From: Periplaneta americana
Taxonomy: Eukaryota > Arthropoda > Insecta > Blattodea > Blattidae
Direction: 5' to 3'
NCBI RefSeq assembly: GCF_040183065.1
Contig: NC_091124.1
Span: 64,891,501-64,955,500, forward strand
DNA: 64,000 nt
Below, one piece after another: positions 11,031 to 22,372 of the stretch; the first letter of the stretch is position 1; every line of letters starts with the position of its first letter. The notes beneath the pieces are model-generated. The model searched no databases and had not been told where the DNA came from. It saw only the letters and a program-made list of their open reading frames with translations. A program made the translations under genes and the position numbers.

Positions 11031-11298
11031 TACTATCCTGATTTTTCAATGCACTTATTTCAGCTTATAAATTTAACAACAATGACTTCATTACACGTAA
11101 TAGGCTTACATACTTCACAGCAACCTCATGAAGCCCCACCATTCATTCTCTTAGACCATGTATTTTAACATTGGTATCACATTTAAATGCCGTCTTTTGT
11201 AAACTGAAAAGTAATAGAGTATTAGAAGTGAGTACTAGAGTTCCTATGCAGACCGGTCCAGGTAATATGTTCCATATGTTATAAAAGATGCAAAGAAA

Positions 11299-13137
11299 AT
11301 GTATCTGAATGAAAAAATACAAAATTCAGATAATAAGATTAAAACTATTTGGGATATCATTAAAAATGAAACTAATCGATATTCAAAGAGTGAAAATATT
11401 ACTTGCATTAAAATCAATGATAGTAAAATAGATAACCCAAAATCAATTGCAAATCATTTTAATGACTTCTATATAAATATTATTCAGAACTTAAACATTC
11501 AAGATTGTCCAGAAGATGCTGCACTTGGTTACCTAACTGATGCATTTAACACTGAGTTTTTAGGTCTCAAATTTATTCCCACTACCGCAGCAGAAATCAT
11601 GCATGTGATAAAACAACTAAAAACAAAATATTCCTCTGGATATGATGAAATTCCAAGTAAAGTTCTGAAAGCTTGTTCTGAAATATTATCCCATCCGTTA
11701 AGCTATCTATGCAATTTGTCAATGCAATGTGGTATTTTTCCAGAAAGACTCAAATATTCAATAGTAAAACCAATATACAAAAAGGGAGATAAATGTACTA
11801 TTGCTAATTACAGACCCATATCATTATTAACAACATTTTCAAAAGTGTTTGAGAAAGTTATGTATAATAGATTATATCATTACCTGGAGTCCAACAATAT
11901 ATTAGTTTTAGAACAGTTTGGATTTAGAAAACAAAAATCGACAGAGAATGCTGCTTTTAGTTTGGTGGATGAAATACTAAATTCATTAAATTCGAAACTA
12001 CATGTAGGTGGGATTTTTTGTGACTTGGCTAAAGCATTTGATTGTGTAGACCATAGTATATTAGTAAAAAAATTGAAGTTATATGGTATTAAAGATGAGA
12101 TGTTGGGTTGGTTTACATCGTACTTATCAAATAGAAAACAAAAAGTAGAAATAAATGTACCAAATAGTCATAAAGTTACTTATTCAGAATTTAGAAATAT
12201 TAAACATGGTGTTCCGCAGGGGTCAATTTTAGGTCCATTGTTGTTTCTAGTTTATATTAATGATTTAGCCTTGACCATAAACAATTTATCTAAAGTAATT
12301 TTATTTGCAGATGATACAAATGTAATTATTTCAAGCAAACAATACGATCATTTTATAAACACTTCTAATACAGTGCTGAATCTAATGAATGAATGGTTCC
12401 ATGCAGCAAATAAACTAGCACTTAATGTTGATAAAACCAGTGCAGTCAAATTTAGTACACACAATAGTGCTCAGGTTTCCTACAGTATTCGATTAAATGG
12501 AACTCATCTCAAAGAATCTATAAGCACAAAGTTTCTTGGTTTAGAATTGGATAATCACTTGAACTGGAAAACGCATATAGAATGTATTACTCGTAAATTG
12601 AGCTCTGCCTGTTATGCATTAAGATCCTTATCTACTATTGGTGATATAAACTTACTTAAAATGTCATACTTTGCATATTTTCACTCTGTAATGAAATATG
12701 GATTAATATTCTGGGGTAACTCGTCTGAAGCTAAACACGTTTTTGTTTTACAAAAGAAAGCTATAAGAATAATGGCCGGTGTGCATAAAAGGACCTCATG
12801 TAAAAATATTTTCCGAAACTTAGAAATCTTGACTTTGCCTTGTGAATACATTCTTTCCCTAATGATGCTGTATATTAAGAACCAAGATAAATTCAGTACT
12901 AATCAAGACATTCATCATTTTAATACAAGACATAAATCAGATCTTCATCTACCCTCTGTTAGTCTAAGCTGTTTTAAAAAAGGAGTTCGCTATTCATGTA
13001 TAACAGTCTTCAATGCACTGCCTAATAATCTTAAAGATTTGAAGAACAACGAGAAAAGGTTCAGAAAAGAATTAACCAAATTTCTACATACTCATACCTT
13101 CTACACAATTGATGAATTGTTTATGCTTGTGAATTGA
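11299..13137 (+). CDS. LINE reverse transcriptase, 612 codons, open
   Basis: Reverse transcriptase of a CR1/Jockey-like retrotransposon; in an intact element it primes on nicked genomic DNA and copies its RNA. Visible blocks are IVKPIYKKGD and NYRPISLL, QFGFRKQKST, FCDLAKAFDCVDH (first catalytic Asp), HGVPQGSILGPLLF near residue 305, FADDT at about residue 336 with the catalytic Asp pair, and FLGLELDNHLNW in the thumb. The C-terminal part has KKAIRIMAG. No stop or frameshift interrupts the frame, unlike nearly every other TE gene here. The apurinic endonuclease is missing upstream, so the start codon is only the first Met after truncation. Likely a young copy. Confidence 0.85.
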   Translation: MYLNEKIQNSDNKIKTIWDIIKNETNRYSKSENITCIKINDSKIDNPKSIANHFNDFYINIIQNLNIQDCPEDAALGYLTDAFNTEFLGLKFIPTTAAEIMHVIKQLKTKYSSGYDEIPSKVLKACSEILSHPLSYLCNLSMQCGIFPERLKYSIVKPIYKKGDKCTIANYRPISLLTTFSKVFEKVMYNRLYHYLESNNILVLEQFGFRKQKSTENAAFSLVDEILNSLNSKLHVGGIFCDLAKAFDCVDHSILVKKLKLYGIKDEMLGWFTSYLSNRKQKVEINVPNSHKVTYSEFRNIKHGVPQGSILGPLLFLVYINDLALTINNLSKVILFADDTNVIISSKQYDHFINTSNTVLNLMNEWFHAANKLALNVDKTSAVKFSTHNSAQVSYSIRLNGTHLKESISTKFLGLELDNHLNWKTHIECITRKLSSACYALRSLSTIGDINLLKMSYFAYFHSVMKYGLIFWGNSSEAKHVFVLQKKAIRIMAGVHKRTSCKNIFRNLEILTLPCEYILSLMMLYIKNQDKFSTNQDIHHFNTRHKSDLHLPSVSLSCFKKGVRYSCITVFNALPNNLKDLKNNEKRFRKELTKFLHTHTFYTIDELFMLVN

Positions 13138-13850
13138 ATTATTCTACTTAAATGACATGTACAATTTTATATAGCTCAACTAAAATATGTTTTTATATTG
13201 ACTTAATCTGTTTACTATGTATTGTATTTTTTGTTTAGCATAACTGATGAATTGTATGTACTGTATACGTCAACTGATGAATTGTTTAAGCTTATAAATT
13301 GAATTAATCTACTTCATATGAATTGTATAGCTTAACGAAAATAAGTTTGTAAATTGAACTAATTTGATTGTATATGTTTGTATAGTTTGGCTGATGAATT
13401 GTATATGTTCTTAAAATGATTACTAGTCTGTGTAGCTCTACTGATGAATTATATATAGACCTACTGTAAATTGAATGGTAATATGTATAGCTCAACTGAT
13501 GAATTGTTTATGATTATAAATTGAATTAATCTACTTGATATTAATTGCACAAATTTGTATAGCTTAATGAAAGTATGCTACTTTGTATTGTATATATTTG
13601 TATAGTTTTGGCCGATGAATTGTATATGCTTTAAATTGAATAGTAATCTATATAGCTCTACTGATAAATTGTTTGTGTTTGTAATTTGAAGTAGTTTGCA
13701 TGATATGTATTATCAATTTCTGTATATCACAACTGGTTGAATTGTTTATACCTTAAATTTAATTAAATTGTTTTGTATTATAATATAGCTCAACTTATGA
13801 ATGATCGTTTGCGTTTGTAAATTTAATAATCTGATTGGCTATGTATTGTA
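13107..13850 (+). repeat. Degenerate tandem repeat spanning the LINE stop codon and 3' region
   Basis: About ten variants of a unit resembling CTGATGAATTGTTTATG followed by TAAATTGAATTAAT recur to about 13850. The first copy codes the last residues of the RT (IDELFMLVN). Spacing varies from about 27 to 117 bp, with TATAGCTCAA between many units. Confidence 0.75.
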
Positions 13851-13865
13851 TACTTTTAGTAGAGC

Positions 13866-14158
13866 CATCGATGTAGCTCAGTCGGCAGACTCGCTGGGCT
13901 GCTGTTCCGGAGCTGCGTTCGGGCTTGGGTTGGATCCCCCTTTGGACTTTGGTTTCTTCCGAGGTTTTCCACAGCCATGGGACTGAAACCGGATGGTCTA
14001 TGGCGAGTCCTTGGCATCAACACCTTTGATTTGATTACCCCCTTTGATTTGATTACCTGGTTGGGTTTTTCCGAGGTTTCCCCCACCGAAAAGGCAAATG
14101 CCGGGTAATATTTTGGCGAATCCTCGGACCTCATTTCATCTCACTACATCTCGCCAAA
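13866..14158 (+). mobile_element. tRNA-derived SINE
   Basis: The head has an A box GTAGCTCAGTCGGCAGACT and a B box-like GGGTTGGATCCCC. The body includes TTCCGAGGTTTTCCACAGCC and AATGCCGGGTAATATTTTGGC. It lies within the LINE 3' region and is followed by that LINE's AT-rich end. I found no TSD, so it may share the LINE 3' end. Confidence 0.7.
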
Positions 14159-14338
14159 ATGTAAAAAAATTGTACAACATTGTAAAAATTGTAGAAAATT
14201 ACTAAATTGTAAAACTATAAAAATTTGTAAAAATTGTAATTGTAATATTGTAAAATGTTGACATGTTCCACATCTTAAAGCTTCATTGCTCATGTAAGAT
14301 CTATGGAATAAAATAAATGAATGAATGAATGAATGAAT

Positions 14339-14642
14339 CAGCTTAATGACGGTAATGAGGAGCCCCATCCCAAAGAAGCTAAGCAGTAGAAAGTGAAGTG
14401 GGACCGATCTGCATAGGGAAGCATGCATGGATTTGTCCATAAGCCAGCATACAACCATTCGCCGCCTGCCAACAGATTTTGTTAGGCAGAAGTTGGAGTA
14501 GGACCTGTCTACAGAGAACTCTATGTATATAGCTGTTTCATGTAAATTTGTGCAAAATGACTTACATGTACGTATGGATGTTTAAACTGTACAATGTATA
14601 AATAAAGAGAAATGTCTTACTTTTGGAATTACGAAGATCTTT

Positions 14643-14643
<1 letters not shown>
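14339..14643. other. Unassigned sequence after the LINE tail
   Basis: No frame or repeat boundary recognised. An unassigned block with AGCATGCATGGATTTGTCC lies near 14420. Confidence 0.4.
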
Positions 14644-14707
<64 letters not shown>

Positions 14708-14960
14708 TGATGATGATGATGATTATTTACTTAACCTGGCAGAGTTAAGGCCATACAGCCTTCTCTGACACTCAACCAGGAGTAAAACTGCGTTACAAAA
14801 AACACTACAAATTTACAAAATACACTACAATTTGACACACAAAACTGAATAAGATAATAATAATAAAATGTAAACAATAAGTAAGTAGAAATCAGACATA
14901 ATATATAACATACAGAAAGAAAGGAAAAAGCATAATAAAATGTGAACAGCAGGTCAAAAT
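14644..14960 (-). mobile_element. Short repeat with (AAT)n/(ATG)n tail
   Basis: A (AAT)n run (14644-14703) grades into (GAT)n (14704-14720), then a block CCTGGCAGAGTTAAGGCCAT and CACTCAACCAGG, a motif I recall from dispersed insect repeats. The microsatellite would be the 3' tail of a minus-strand retroelement fragment. Confidence 0.45.
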
Positions 14961-14998
14961 AAATGAGACATACAAAGTATAAAAAAATAAGACAATTA

Positions 14999-15088
14999 TT
15001 GATGATGATGATGATGATGATGATAATGATAATAATAATAATAATAATAATAATGATAAAAAATAAAAATAGTGATAATAATAATAAC

Positions 15089-15130
<42 letters not shown>
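14999..15130. repeat. Trinucleotide microsatellites (GAT)n and (AAT)n
   Basis: (GAT)n at about 15001-15022, (AAT)n at 15026-15052 and a second (AAT)n at about 15077-15129. The long low-complexity frames across this area are artefacts of the repeats. Confidence 0.9.
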
Positions 15131-15131
<1 letters not shown>

Positions 15132-15811
15132 TAGTGCAGTACAAAGCATACAATGAATACAATATTTTTAAGTACACACAGGAAGGAAAATTATGATTAT
15201 ATATAGCTCAACTTATTACATTATAGATATACCATTATCGGAAAATATGAAAACAAAAATATAAAATAATTTAAATATCACTAGAACATAAAAAAATGTG
15301 AATACGTAAGTTAGTTTGGCAACTTGTCATAAGATAATTTTCTAACTTGGATTTGAAAGATTTCAATGTTCGGCATGTGGTATTATGCAGAAAATAAAAG
15401 TTCATACATTATTTTTGTGCTTATTAAAATATTTAATTTTTATTGTCTTTTGAATAATGGTTAAAATAACATACTATAAACAATATCATTAACAACATGG
15501 TAACAGAAACTGAACTGCTGCAAAATGCGTAAAGCATATGAAAAAGTATGCTAAACCACTTTACAACTTTTATCACAAAATTGTAATAATGTTTACATTT
15601 CATGTGAATCATTATTTCCGAATGAGTTTACACGTAAATTCCGTCCAATAGTTTCGAAGAAATCATTCGTATAACGAGACAGTAAAAATGATCAGAGAAG
15701 TCAAATGGTACAAAGGATATAAAACTCACTGGATATCCTAATTCTGAAAGCAAAAACTTCCGAAAAGAAAGGGTTAACTTATGATGTTGTTGATGATATG
15801 ATAACAACAAC

Positions 15812-15866
<55 letters not shown>

Positions 15867-16546
15867 TCAGGGCAAGAGATTTAGAGCACTATAAGGTACT
15901 GATGAAACGTAGTATACACGAGTAAAGCCCAAGGTTCCGTGAACTTGAACAGAGTTATTGCATTAATAAAGCAGAAGTACAGTTAAGACTTGGCAAATTA
16001 CACACAACTTGTTACAAAGTTATTTGAGAACAAATGAATGTGTTACATAGCTTGAATATATTGGTCTACATGTATAATATATATTTCATTTCGAACTAAA
16101 TAATTTAATCTATTTGTTTTTTTTTTAAAGGACATGCCACTAATTTTCATCGTCTGAATATTAAGGAAATTCATGAAAAATAAATCACTTATATATTAAA
16201 AACTCTTCTCAAAATATCACATAGGCACTTTTTTAAGACTACAATAACTTTTTAAACCTCTTAATGTACTTTTTTTGACTGATGGCCTTAAAAAAAAGGA
16301 TAGAGAGATACTTTCTTGACATCGCAAATGTTACAATATTACACATTAAATGTTAACAAACATAAACCTTATAATCCTTGTGTGATATTTTTTAGTACAC
16401 AGTGTATATCATTTTCAAATTTTCCATTGAGAACGATACCCTGTTATATGAGGGGAAAAAAAACTTAGGTCTACACATGGAAAAACTGTTCCATGTTGGC
16501 TGACACAGTTGCAGCATACTTCAAATTAGGCACGTCACTTAAATTA
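15131..16546. other. Likely 3' flank or UTR of the minus-strand gene
   Basis: No coding sequence recognised. An (AAT)n microsatellite lies at about 15808-15865. Downstream of the stop at 16547 on the minus strand, a polyadenylation-type signal (plus-strand TTTATT near 15436) is possible but unproven. Confidence 0.35.
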
Positions 16547-16711
16547 CTATTCAATGACGTCATCAGGATATGTGTTCGATAACACATTTGAAATGTCACT
16601 AATGTGTGCTATATCCACAGCTTTGACCTGAATACGTCTGTAAGTTTGGTCCAGTAATCGGATGCCATCCCAGAATGTCGACCGACATATTTCAGGAAAG
16701 TATTGTCGCGT
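16547..16711 (-). CDS. Terminal exon of unrecognised four-exon gene
   Basis: Minus strand: acceptor TTATAG before 16711, 54 codons, then TAG at 16547-16549. It starts in phase 0, which fits the phase-0 end of the exon at 17555-17716. The residues include FPEICRSTFWDGIRLLDQTY and end PDDVIE. They are soluble-looking, with no membrane segment. The pyrimidine tract before the acceptor is weak, which lowers confidence. I do not recognise the family. Confidence 0.5.
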   Translation of the reverse strand, partial: TRQYFPEICRSTFWDGIRLLDQTYRRIQVKAVDIAHISDISNVLSNTYPDDVIE

Positions 16712-17554
16712 CTATAATTTTATTTCTACACTACACGACAAATTCCAATCAAGAATAGGATCGTTGACAGACGAAGAATCAATGTATCCACCGTAACCTT
16801 GAGTTGAAGGGAGTGACGTCATCTAGCGATACACAAGGGGAGGGGGGGGTAATTAAAGGCACGAATTGGCGGGTCGCGCAGCAGCTGAGGCAGTGTAACT
16901 CGAGTCTCAGAATTCAATTTGTCATCATAAGTACGTTTGTGTTTATGAAATTCCTAGAACCTGCCACATAACGTTTACAAAATTTGCAGAATAGCTTGTT
17001 TTAAATAATAAACACATCATCAAATTTTGAAATACGTGCTCTTAATTTTGTATATACTGTACTTGTTCTATTTTTCGGCATATCTCTGCAAGAAATGTGC
17101 ACGAACTGCTGACTAACACACTTGAACACAACTGCACTGCTTAGTTGTTTATACTCTGATGGAGCAAGTATTGTGCAGGTTCTGAAATAATTTCGCAACA
17201 AGTTGCATGTAATTTTCATTAACTGAACTGTATTTCTGCTTGATCAGTGCAGTAGCTAGGTTCAAGTTCACAACTTCGGCTGTATATACAATATTTCACC
17301 ATTACTTTATAGTACTCCAAATCCCTTGCCTTGATAATAGTAATAATAATATCACTACATATACATACATAAATTCAAATACTCGCAATACTGCTTAGTA
17401 TTTTTCAATAAAGAAACCGATGAAGGCACATTGATGGTTAAGCGAAACATCATCCAATTTATTTCAGAGTTCAATGTTTAATCTACTTACAATAAACAAA
17501 GATGCTTGGCCTCGAAGGGTAGTAATGCCGTGGATCATAGCTTATGTCACTTAC

Positions 17555-17716
17555 GTATATTTTATTCCTTAGCTTCACTTTCTTATCTTTTGTGACTTCG
17601 AACTTATCACTATTCTCAATTGTGTGAGGCACAATGCCTTGAGTTACGAAACGCAAGGAATGGCCATTATACTTCCATTTGTACCATAACTCCAGCTCCT
17701 CTAGTTGATCATTGAT
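17555..17716 (-). CDS. Internal exon, 54 codons, unrecognised protein
   Basis: The acceptor TTTTTCTTCAG and donor GTAAGT are both near-consensus. The exon is exactly 162 nt, phase 0 at both ends. Residues INDQLEELELWYKWKYNG lead into a Lys-rich segment (KDKKVKLRNKIY). Charged, probably soluble and intracellular. It joins in frame to the exons at 23487-23559 and 16547-16711. No known domain recognised. Confidence 0.6.
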
Positions 17717-17902
17717 CTGAAGAAAAACGTTAAAAACTCAAATAAGCACATATTCTGCCAAAGATTGCAAGCTTTCATGAACTGTAAAGAAATTTTAGAC
17801 TTAGCAACGACATGATGAGATTTAATTTGAACCACATTTCGGAACTAGTTACAGGTTGTATCCTTCTCAAGACATAGAATGGCCACCTATTTTGTTTAAA
17901 TA

Positions 17903-18138
17903 GTTATATAGTACAAAATATATATATAAGTTGAATCATAAGACATATCTCTTTGCAAATGTTTATTTGCTATGAAGGTATTAAATATATATTAACGTTT
18001 TCGCCTTATTTTATTATATCTGACGATGCCAAATAAGGCGAAAATGTTAATATATTTTTAATACTTTCATAGCAAATAAACATTTGCAAAGCGATATGTC
18101 TTATGATTGAACTTATATATATTTTGTACTATATTACT
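17903..18138. repeat. Inverted repeat, ~110-bp arms
   Basis: Arms 17903-18016 and 18030-18138 are inverse copies, both with CATAAGACATATC and AAATGTTTATTTGCTATGAA. The spacer holds TATCTGACGATGCC. It is in the presumed intron between 17716 and 23487. A foldback MITE is likely; no TSD seen. Confidence 0.75.
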
Positions 18139-18640
18139 AGACTTATCTGAATAAAAATAAACTGCAAATTAAATAGTTATGCTTGACTATTTCAAACAAC
18201 TAAAGAAAGAAAACCAGATTAAAAAATTTGAAATGTACAAGGAAACACTTCAAATCAAATGCTGATTGCAGCATATGACTAGAAGAGAGTTACATACTGA
18301 TACACGCAGTATCTGAAAAATGGAATGTGAATGCTAACTATTATTGACATTTTTCAAGAATCATTTTTGCACAGCACTTCATGATAAACACTTAATCTGC
18401 TTCCCAAGAACTAAACACCCATCATTCTTCATGACAATCCACGATGCCATATTGTTGTCCCTATAACAGAGTTGCTTCAGCATTGGCAGCGGGAAGTGTT
18501 ATACAGGGCTACTACAAAAGAATCATTCGTTTTCAAACTGCTATATTCACCAAAGTATTACTTGTACAACAATGCGTGATACATCAAAAGAACCGGAAAT
18601 GCACCTGGTTTGCATTGTGTACACCAGTTGGCAGCACGAA

Positions 18641-20106
18641 ATGGTGACAAAACAAGAAAAGAGTTTTTGTGTGTTGGAATATGCGAGATGTACGTCTGTT
18701 ATAACAGTGCAACGTGCATTCAGAAGAGAATATGGACACGAACTGCCATGTAAACAGAGCATTTTGCGGTGGTATCAGCAATTCAAGAATACTGGTTGTC
18801 TATGTAAGGGGAAAAGTACCGGTCAACCGACAGTGCCTGATGAAACAATGGAGAGAGTGCGAGAATCTTTTGCGCTTAGTCCAAAAAAATAAAGAGCCCA
18901 TGGAAGTTGCGAACTTGGAATACCACAGCAAACGGTGTGTAAGATTTTGAAACAATGGTTAAAGTTCAAACCATATCGTGTACAGCTTCTGCAACATTTG
19001 AAAGCAGAAGATTACAGTCGGTGTCTGCAATTTTGAACCACAATGCAGGAAGCAATGGAGGACGAAGATTTTGCCGCCTTACTTACTTACTTACAAATGG
19101 CTTTTAAGGAACCCGAAGGTTCATTGCTGCCCTCACATAAGCCCGCCATCGGTCCCTATCCTGTGCAAGATTAATCCAATCTCTATCATCATATCCCACC
19201 TCCCTCAAATCCATTTTAATATTATCCTCCCATCTACGTCTCGGCCTCCCTAAAGGTCTTTTTCCCTCCGGTCTCCAAACTAACACTCTATATGCATTTC
19301 TGGATTCGCCCATACGTGCTACACGTCCTGCCCATCTCAAATGTCTGGATTTAATGTTCCTAATTATGTCAGGTGAAGAATACAATACGTGCAGTTCTGC
19401 GTTGTGTAACTTTCTCCATTCTCCCGTAATTTCATCCTACTTAGCTCCAAATATTTTCCTAAGCACCTTATTCTCAAACACCCTTAACCTATGTTCCTCT
19501 CTCAGAGAGATTTTGCCGCCAAGTTGATATTTAGTGACGAATGCACATTTCATTTATCTGAGGTTGTTAATTGTCATAATGTGCGTATTTGGGGCAGTCA
19601 AAATCCTCATGCATTTGTAATGCTTGGAAGAGATTCGCCAAAGGTAAATGTTTTCTGTGCGATGTCACAGATAAAGGTGGTCCGTTTTTCTTTTGTGAGA
19701 ACACTGTTACGGGTACATCTTACCTAGATATGTTGACTTTGTGGTTGTTTCCACAATTAACCGAAGATTCAGACAATTTTGTCTTCCAACAAGACGGGGC
19801 ACCCCCTCATTGGATGCTTGATGTTCGTAAATACCTGAACCAAGAACTGCCGAATTGCTGGATTGGGCATGTTGGTGCAGATGACCAAGCTCAGTTCCTT
19901 GGTCCCCCAGGTCACCAGACCTAACGCCATATGACTTCTACCTTTGTGAGTACATTAAGGATCGTGTCTACGTATCTCCACTGCCACAAACACTGGTACA
20001 GCTGAGGAAGCGCATCAATAATGCAGTAATGGCCAATGATAGGACAACGCTACACAATGTGTGGAACGAACTGAACTACTGCCTGGGCGTATGTTGTGTC
20101 ACCTGA
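18641..20106 (+). pseudogene. DUF4817/mariner-type transposase, interrupted
   Basis: Cut-and-paste transposase, now broken. From the Met at 18641 it reads an HTH (VLEYARCTSVITVQRAFRRE), a second DNA-binding part, then catalytic blocks LIFSDECTFH (about 19529), FQQDGAPPHW (about 19784) and, in another frame, PYDFYL (about 19928). Lesions: stop or frameshift near 18890, TGA near 19036, LINE insertion at 19079, frameshifts near 19678 and 19890. Frames resume cleanly after each, so decay came after insertion of a full copy. Which lesions predate the LINE cannot be told. Confidence 0.85.
19079..19507 (-). mobile_element. RTE-like LINE 3' fragment nested in the transposase
   Basis: Flanked by the 13-bp TSD AGATTTTGCCGCC (19066-19078 and 19508-19520). 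Reading minus, it codes the LINE C-terminus (HLRWAGRVARMGESRNAY, LGRPRRRWEDNI, DWINLAQDRDRWRAYV) and ends in a (TAAG)n tail at 19079-19095. The insert is a textbook 5'-truncated retrotransposition product. Confidence 0.92.
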
Positions 20107-20252
20107 GAGGCACACATAGAACATTTGTAGAGTGTGGGAATAAATGTGTTGTGTGTACGGTTCTTTTGATGTATCATTCATTGTTGTACGAGTAATATTT
20201 TGGAAAATATAGCAGTTTGAAAACGAATGATTCTTTTGTAGTAACCCTGTAT

Positions 20253-21119
20253 ATAGTACTTTTCATACTCTCCCGAAATAAGTTCATGTGACTTCAACTT
20301 ATCTTACTAGCCAAAAGTACCAGCACGTAGCATTTGCTTCAACTCAAAGGAGACCTACTTCAAGGTATGAGGCAATCTGCAAACAATGTTTATAGATATG
20401 AGCAATGTCATTAAACATCTTCCTAAACCTGGAAATAGGTCATTCACATGGTTGGGGACTGTGTTGAGGATTTGTGAAAGTAAAATTATCCATATCTGTT
20501 CAAAATACGGTGGATTATGTTAGTTGTCAATACGTATTTAACGAATCTATTATAATTGCAATTCAAGTATCAATAAAAAAATTAATTAAATCAGGAAGGT
20601 GAAAATAATAGAATAGTTTCAAATTATTTCCAGAGAAAAGTCTTCTTCCCAGCATCCATAAATGCTCAACTCATATGTACATAAATGCAATAAATTCAAT
20701 GTATGTTAACAGACTCTTACCCATGTTCTCTTTTATTTCATGCAGACCATGTTTGACTGCAGTGTAGAACTTGTCATAATTTTGTGCTTATAGAAAATTG
20801 TCTTACTCAAAACAAGATCGTCAATGATCGATAACACTTACAAAAATGGTTTCTAATCTAAAGTATTCTGGGTACAGTGTTTCCTAAGATTGGAGCAATG
20901 ACACTTGAAACAAAATGAACAGATGTCAACGTGTGGAACCATAAAGAATTCAAAGCAAACATCAGTGAAATTTTACAAAGTTATGGTGGTTCGTACAGTT
21001 TTACAAGATAGTGGTGATATTTTGCAAAACAGTTATTAAAATATATAGCTGCCACATATACCAAATATGCGTCCTGGGAAAATGACATTGCACTGGCCCA
21101 TAGTCACATTATGCATTTC
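20253..21119. other. Unassigned interval
   Basis: AT-rich, without recognisable coding or repeat ends. Confidence 0.4.
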
Positions 21120-22359
21120 TGTCTACTCTATTCCTCTTAAGTTCTTTCTCCATTTCTCTACTTCACTATTTCTTCTTTTCTTTCTTCATTTTCTCTATGT
21201 CCATTTCTTTTTTATGTTTTGTCTTTATGTCATTCTTTTTCTTTTCTATTTCATGTCTCCCTATGTTTCTCCATTTTTTCTTTCCTTCTAGATTTCTTTA
21301 CTGCCCTATTCCTTCTATTCTCCTTTCATTTTTTTTCATTTCTTCCTCCACTTCTTCATTTCTTGATTGCTCTATTTTTTCTTTTCTCTCTTCATTTTCC
21401 CCTTCTTTCCCTATTTCTCGAATTTTCTATTTTTTTCTTTCCTTTTTCTCTACTTCCTTTCTTTCTCCATCGCTTCTTCTTCTTCTTTTTCATTTCTCCT
21501 TTCCTTCTCCGCATTTTTTGATTGCTTTATTTCGTCTTTTCTTCTTTAATTTCTCTATTTCTTTTTTCATTTTTGCTTTCTTTCTGTATTTCCTGATTTC
21601 TCTATTACTTCTTTTCTTTTTTGATGTTTCCTTTCTTCCTCCATTTCTTGATTTCTCTATTACTTTTTTCATTTTTGTTTTCTTTCTACATTTCCTGATT
21701 TCTTTATTTCTTAATTTCTTTTTTGGTGTTTCCGTTTTTTCTCAATTTCTTTTTTTCATTTTTGCTTTCTTTCTATATTTCCTGAGTTCTCTATTTCTTC
21801 GTTTCTTTTTTGATGTTACCCTTCTTCCTCCATTTCTTGATTTCTCTATTTCTTTTTTTTTCCATTTTTGCTTTCTTTCTACATTTCCTGATTTCTGTAT
21901 TTCTCATTTTCTTTTTTGATGTTTCTGTTCTTTCTCCATTTCTTTTCTCAATTTTGCTTTCTTTCTATACAGGTAGCCTCATTTCTCTATTTCTTCGTTT
22001 CTTTTTTATCTTTCCCTTCATCCTCCATTTCTTAATTTCTCTATTTCTTTTTTCATTTTTGCTTTCTTTCTACATTTCCTGATTTCTCTATTCCTTCTTT
22101 TCTTTTTGATGTTTCCCTTTCTTCCTCCATTTCTTGATTTCTCTATTTATTTTCTTATTTGGTGTTTCCTTTATTCCTGCATTTTTTATTGTTCTATTTC
22201 TTCGCTTCTCTTTTCATTTTTGATTTCTATTTACATTTCCTGACTCTTCTTTTATTTCTTCCTTTATTTTGCCTTTCTTTCTACATTTCTTAATTTCTTC
22301 TTTTGTTTTTTTTTTTCATTTTTCCTTTCATTTTCCATTTTTTTTATTTCTCTATTTCT
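21120..22359. repeat. 1.2-kb degenerate polypyrimidine minisatellite
   Basis: The plus strand is almost purely T and C. Higher-order units of about 80-110 bp repeat CATTTTTGCTTTCTTTCT and TTGATTTCTCTATTTC. Open frames here only reflect composition. Confidence 0.9.
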
Positions 22360-22372
22360 CTATTTATGGGGT

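Larger units (their letters stand above)
11262..14338 (+). mobile_element. CR1/Jockey-like LINE with intact RT frame
   Basis: A 5'-truncated copy: the frame opens after a stop at about 11260, inside the linker before RT. It contains a complete RT ORF, a 3' region of degenerate repeats, a tRNA-derived SINE head, then AT-rich sequence ending in ATGGAATAAAATAAATG and (AATG)n at 14322-14338, a tail common in this LINE group. The SINE is either an insertion or the head of a SINE sharing this LINE's 3' end. Confidence 0.8.
18504..20250 (+). mobile_element. Mariner-superfamily element with DUF4817-type transposase, split by a LINE
   Basis: Inverted terminal repeats of about 90 bp start CAGGGCTACTACAAAAGAAT (left) and are matched at the right. 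TA flanks both ends (18502-18503, 20251-20252). Without the 429-bp LINE insertion and its duplicated target the element is about 1305 bp, the usual mariner size. Confidence 0.88.

Noticed and set aside
14731..15196. Long frames with poly-Leu, poly-Ile, poly-Tyr and poly-Asn
   Set aside because: They are translations of (AAT)n and (GAT)n microsatellites in several frames.
21067..22082. Frames of up to 240 codons rich in Phe, Leu and Ser
   Set aside because: They come from the polypyrimidine array; no start context or conserved motif.
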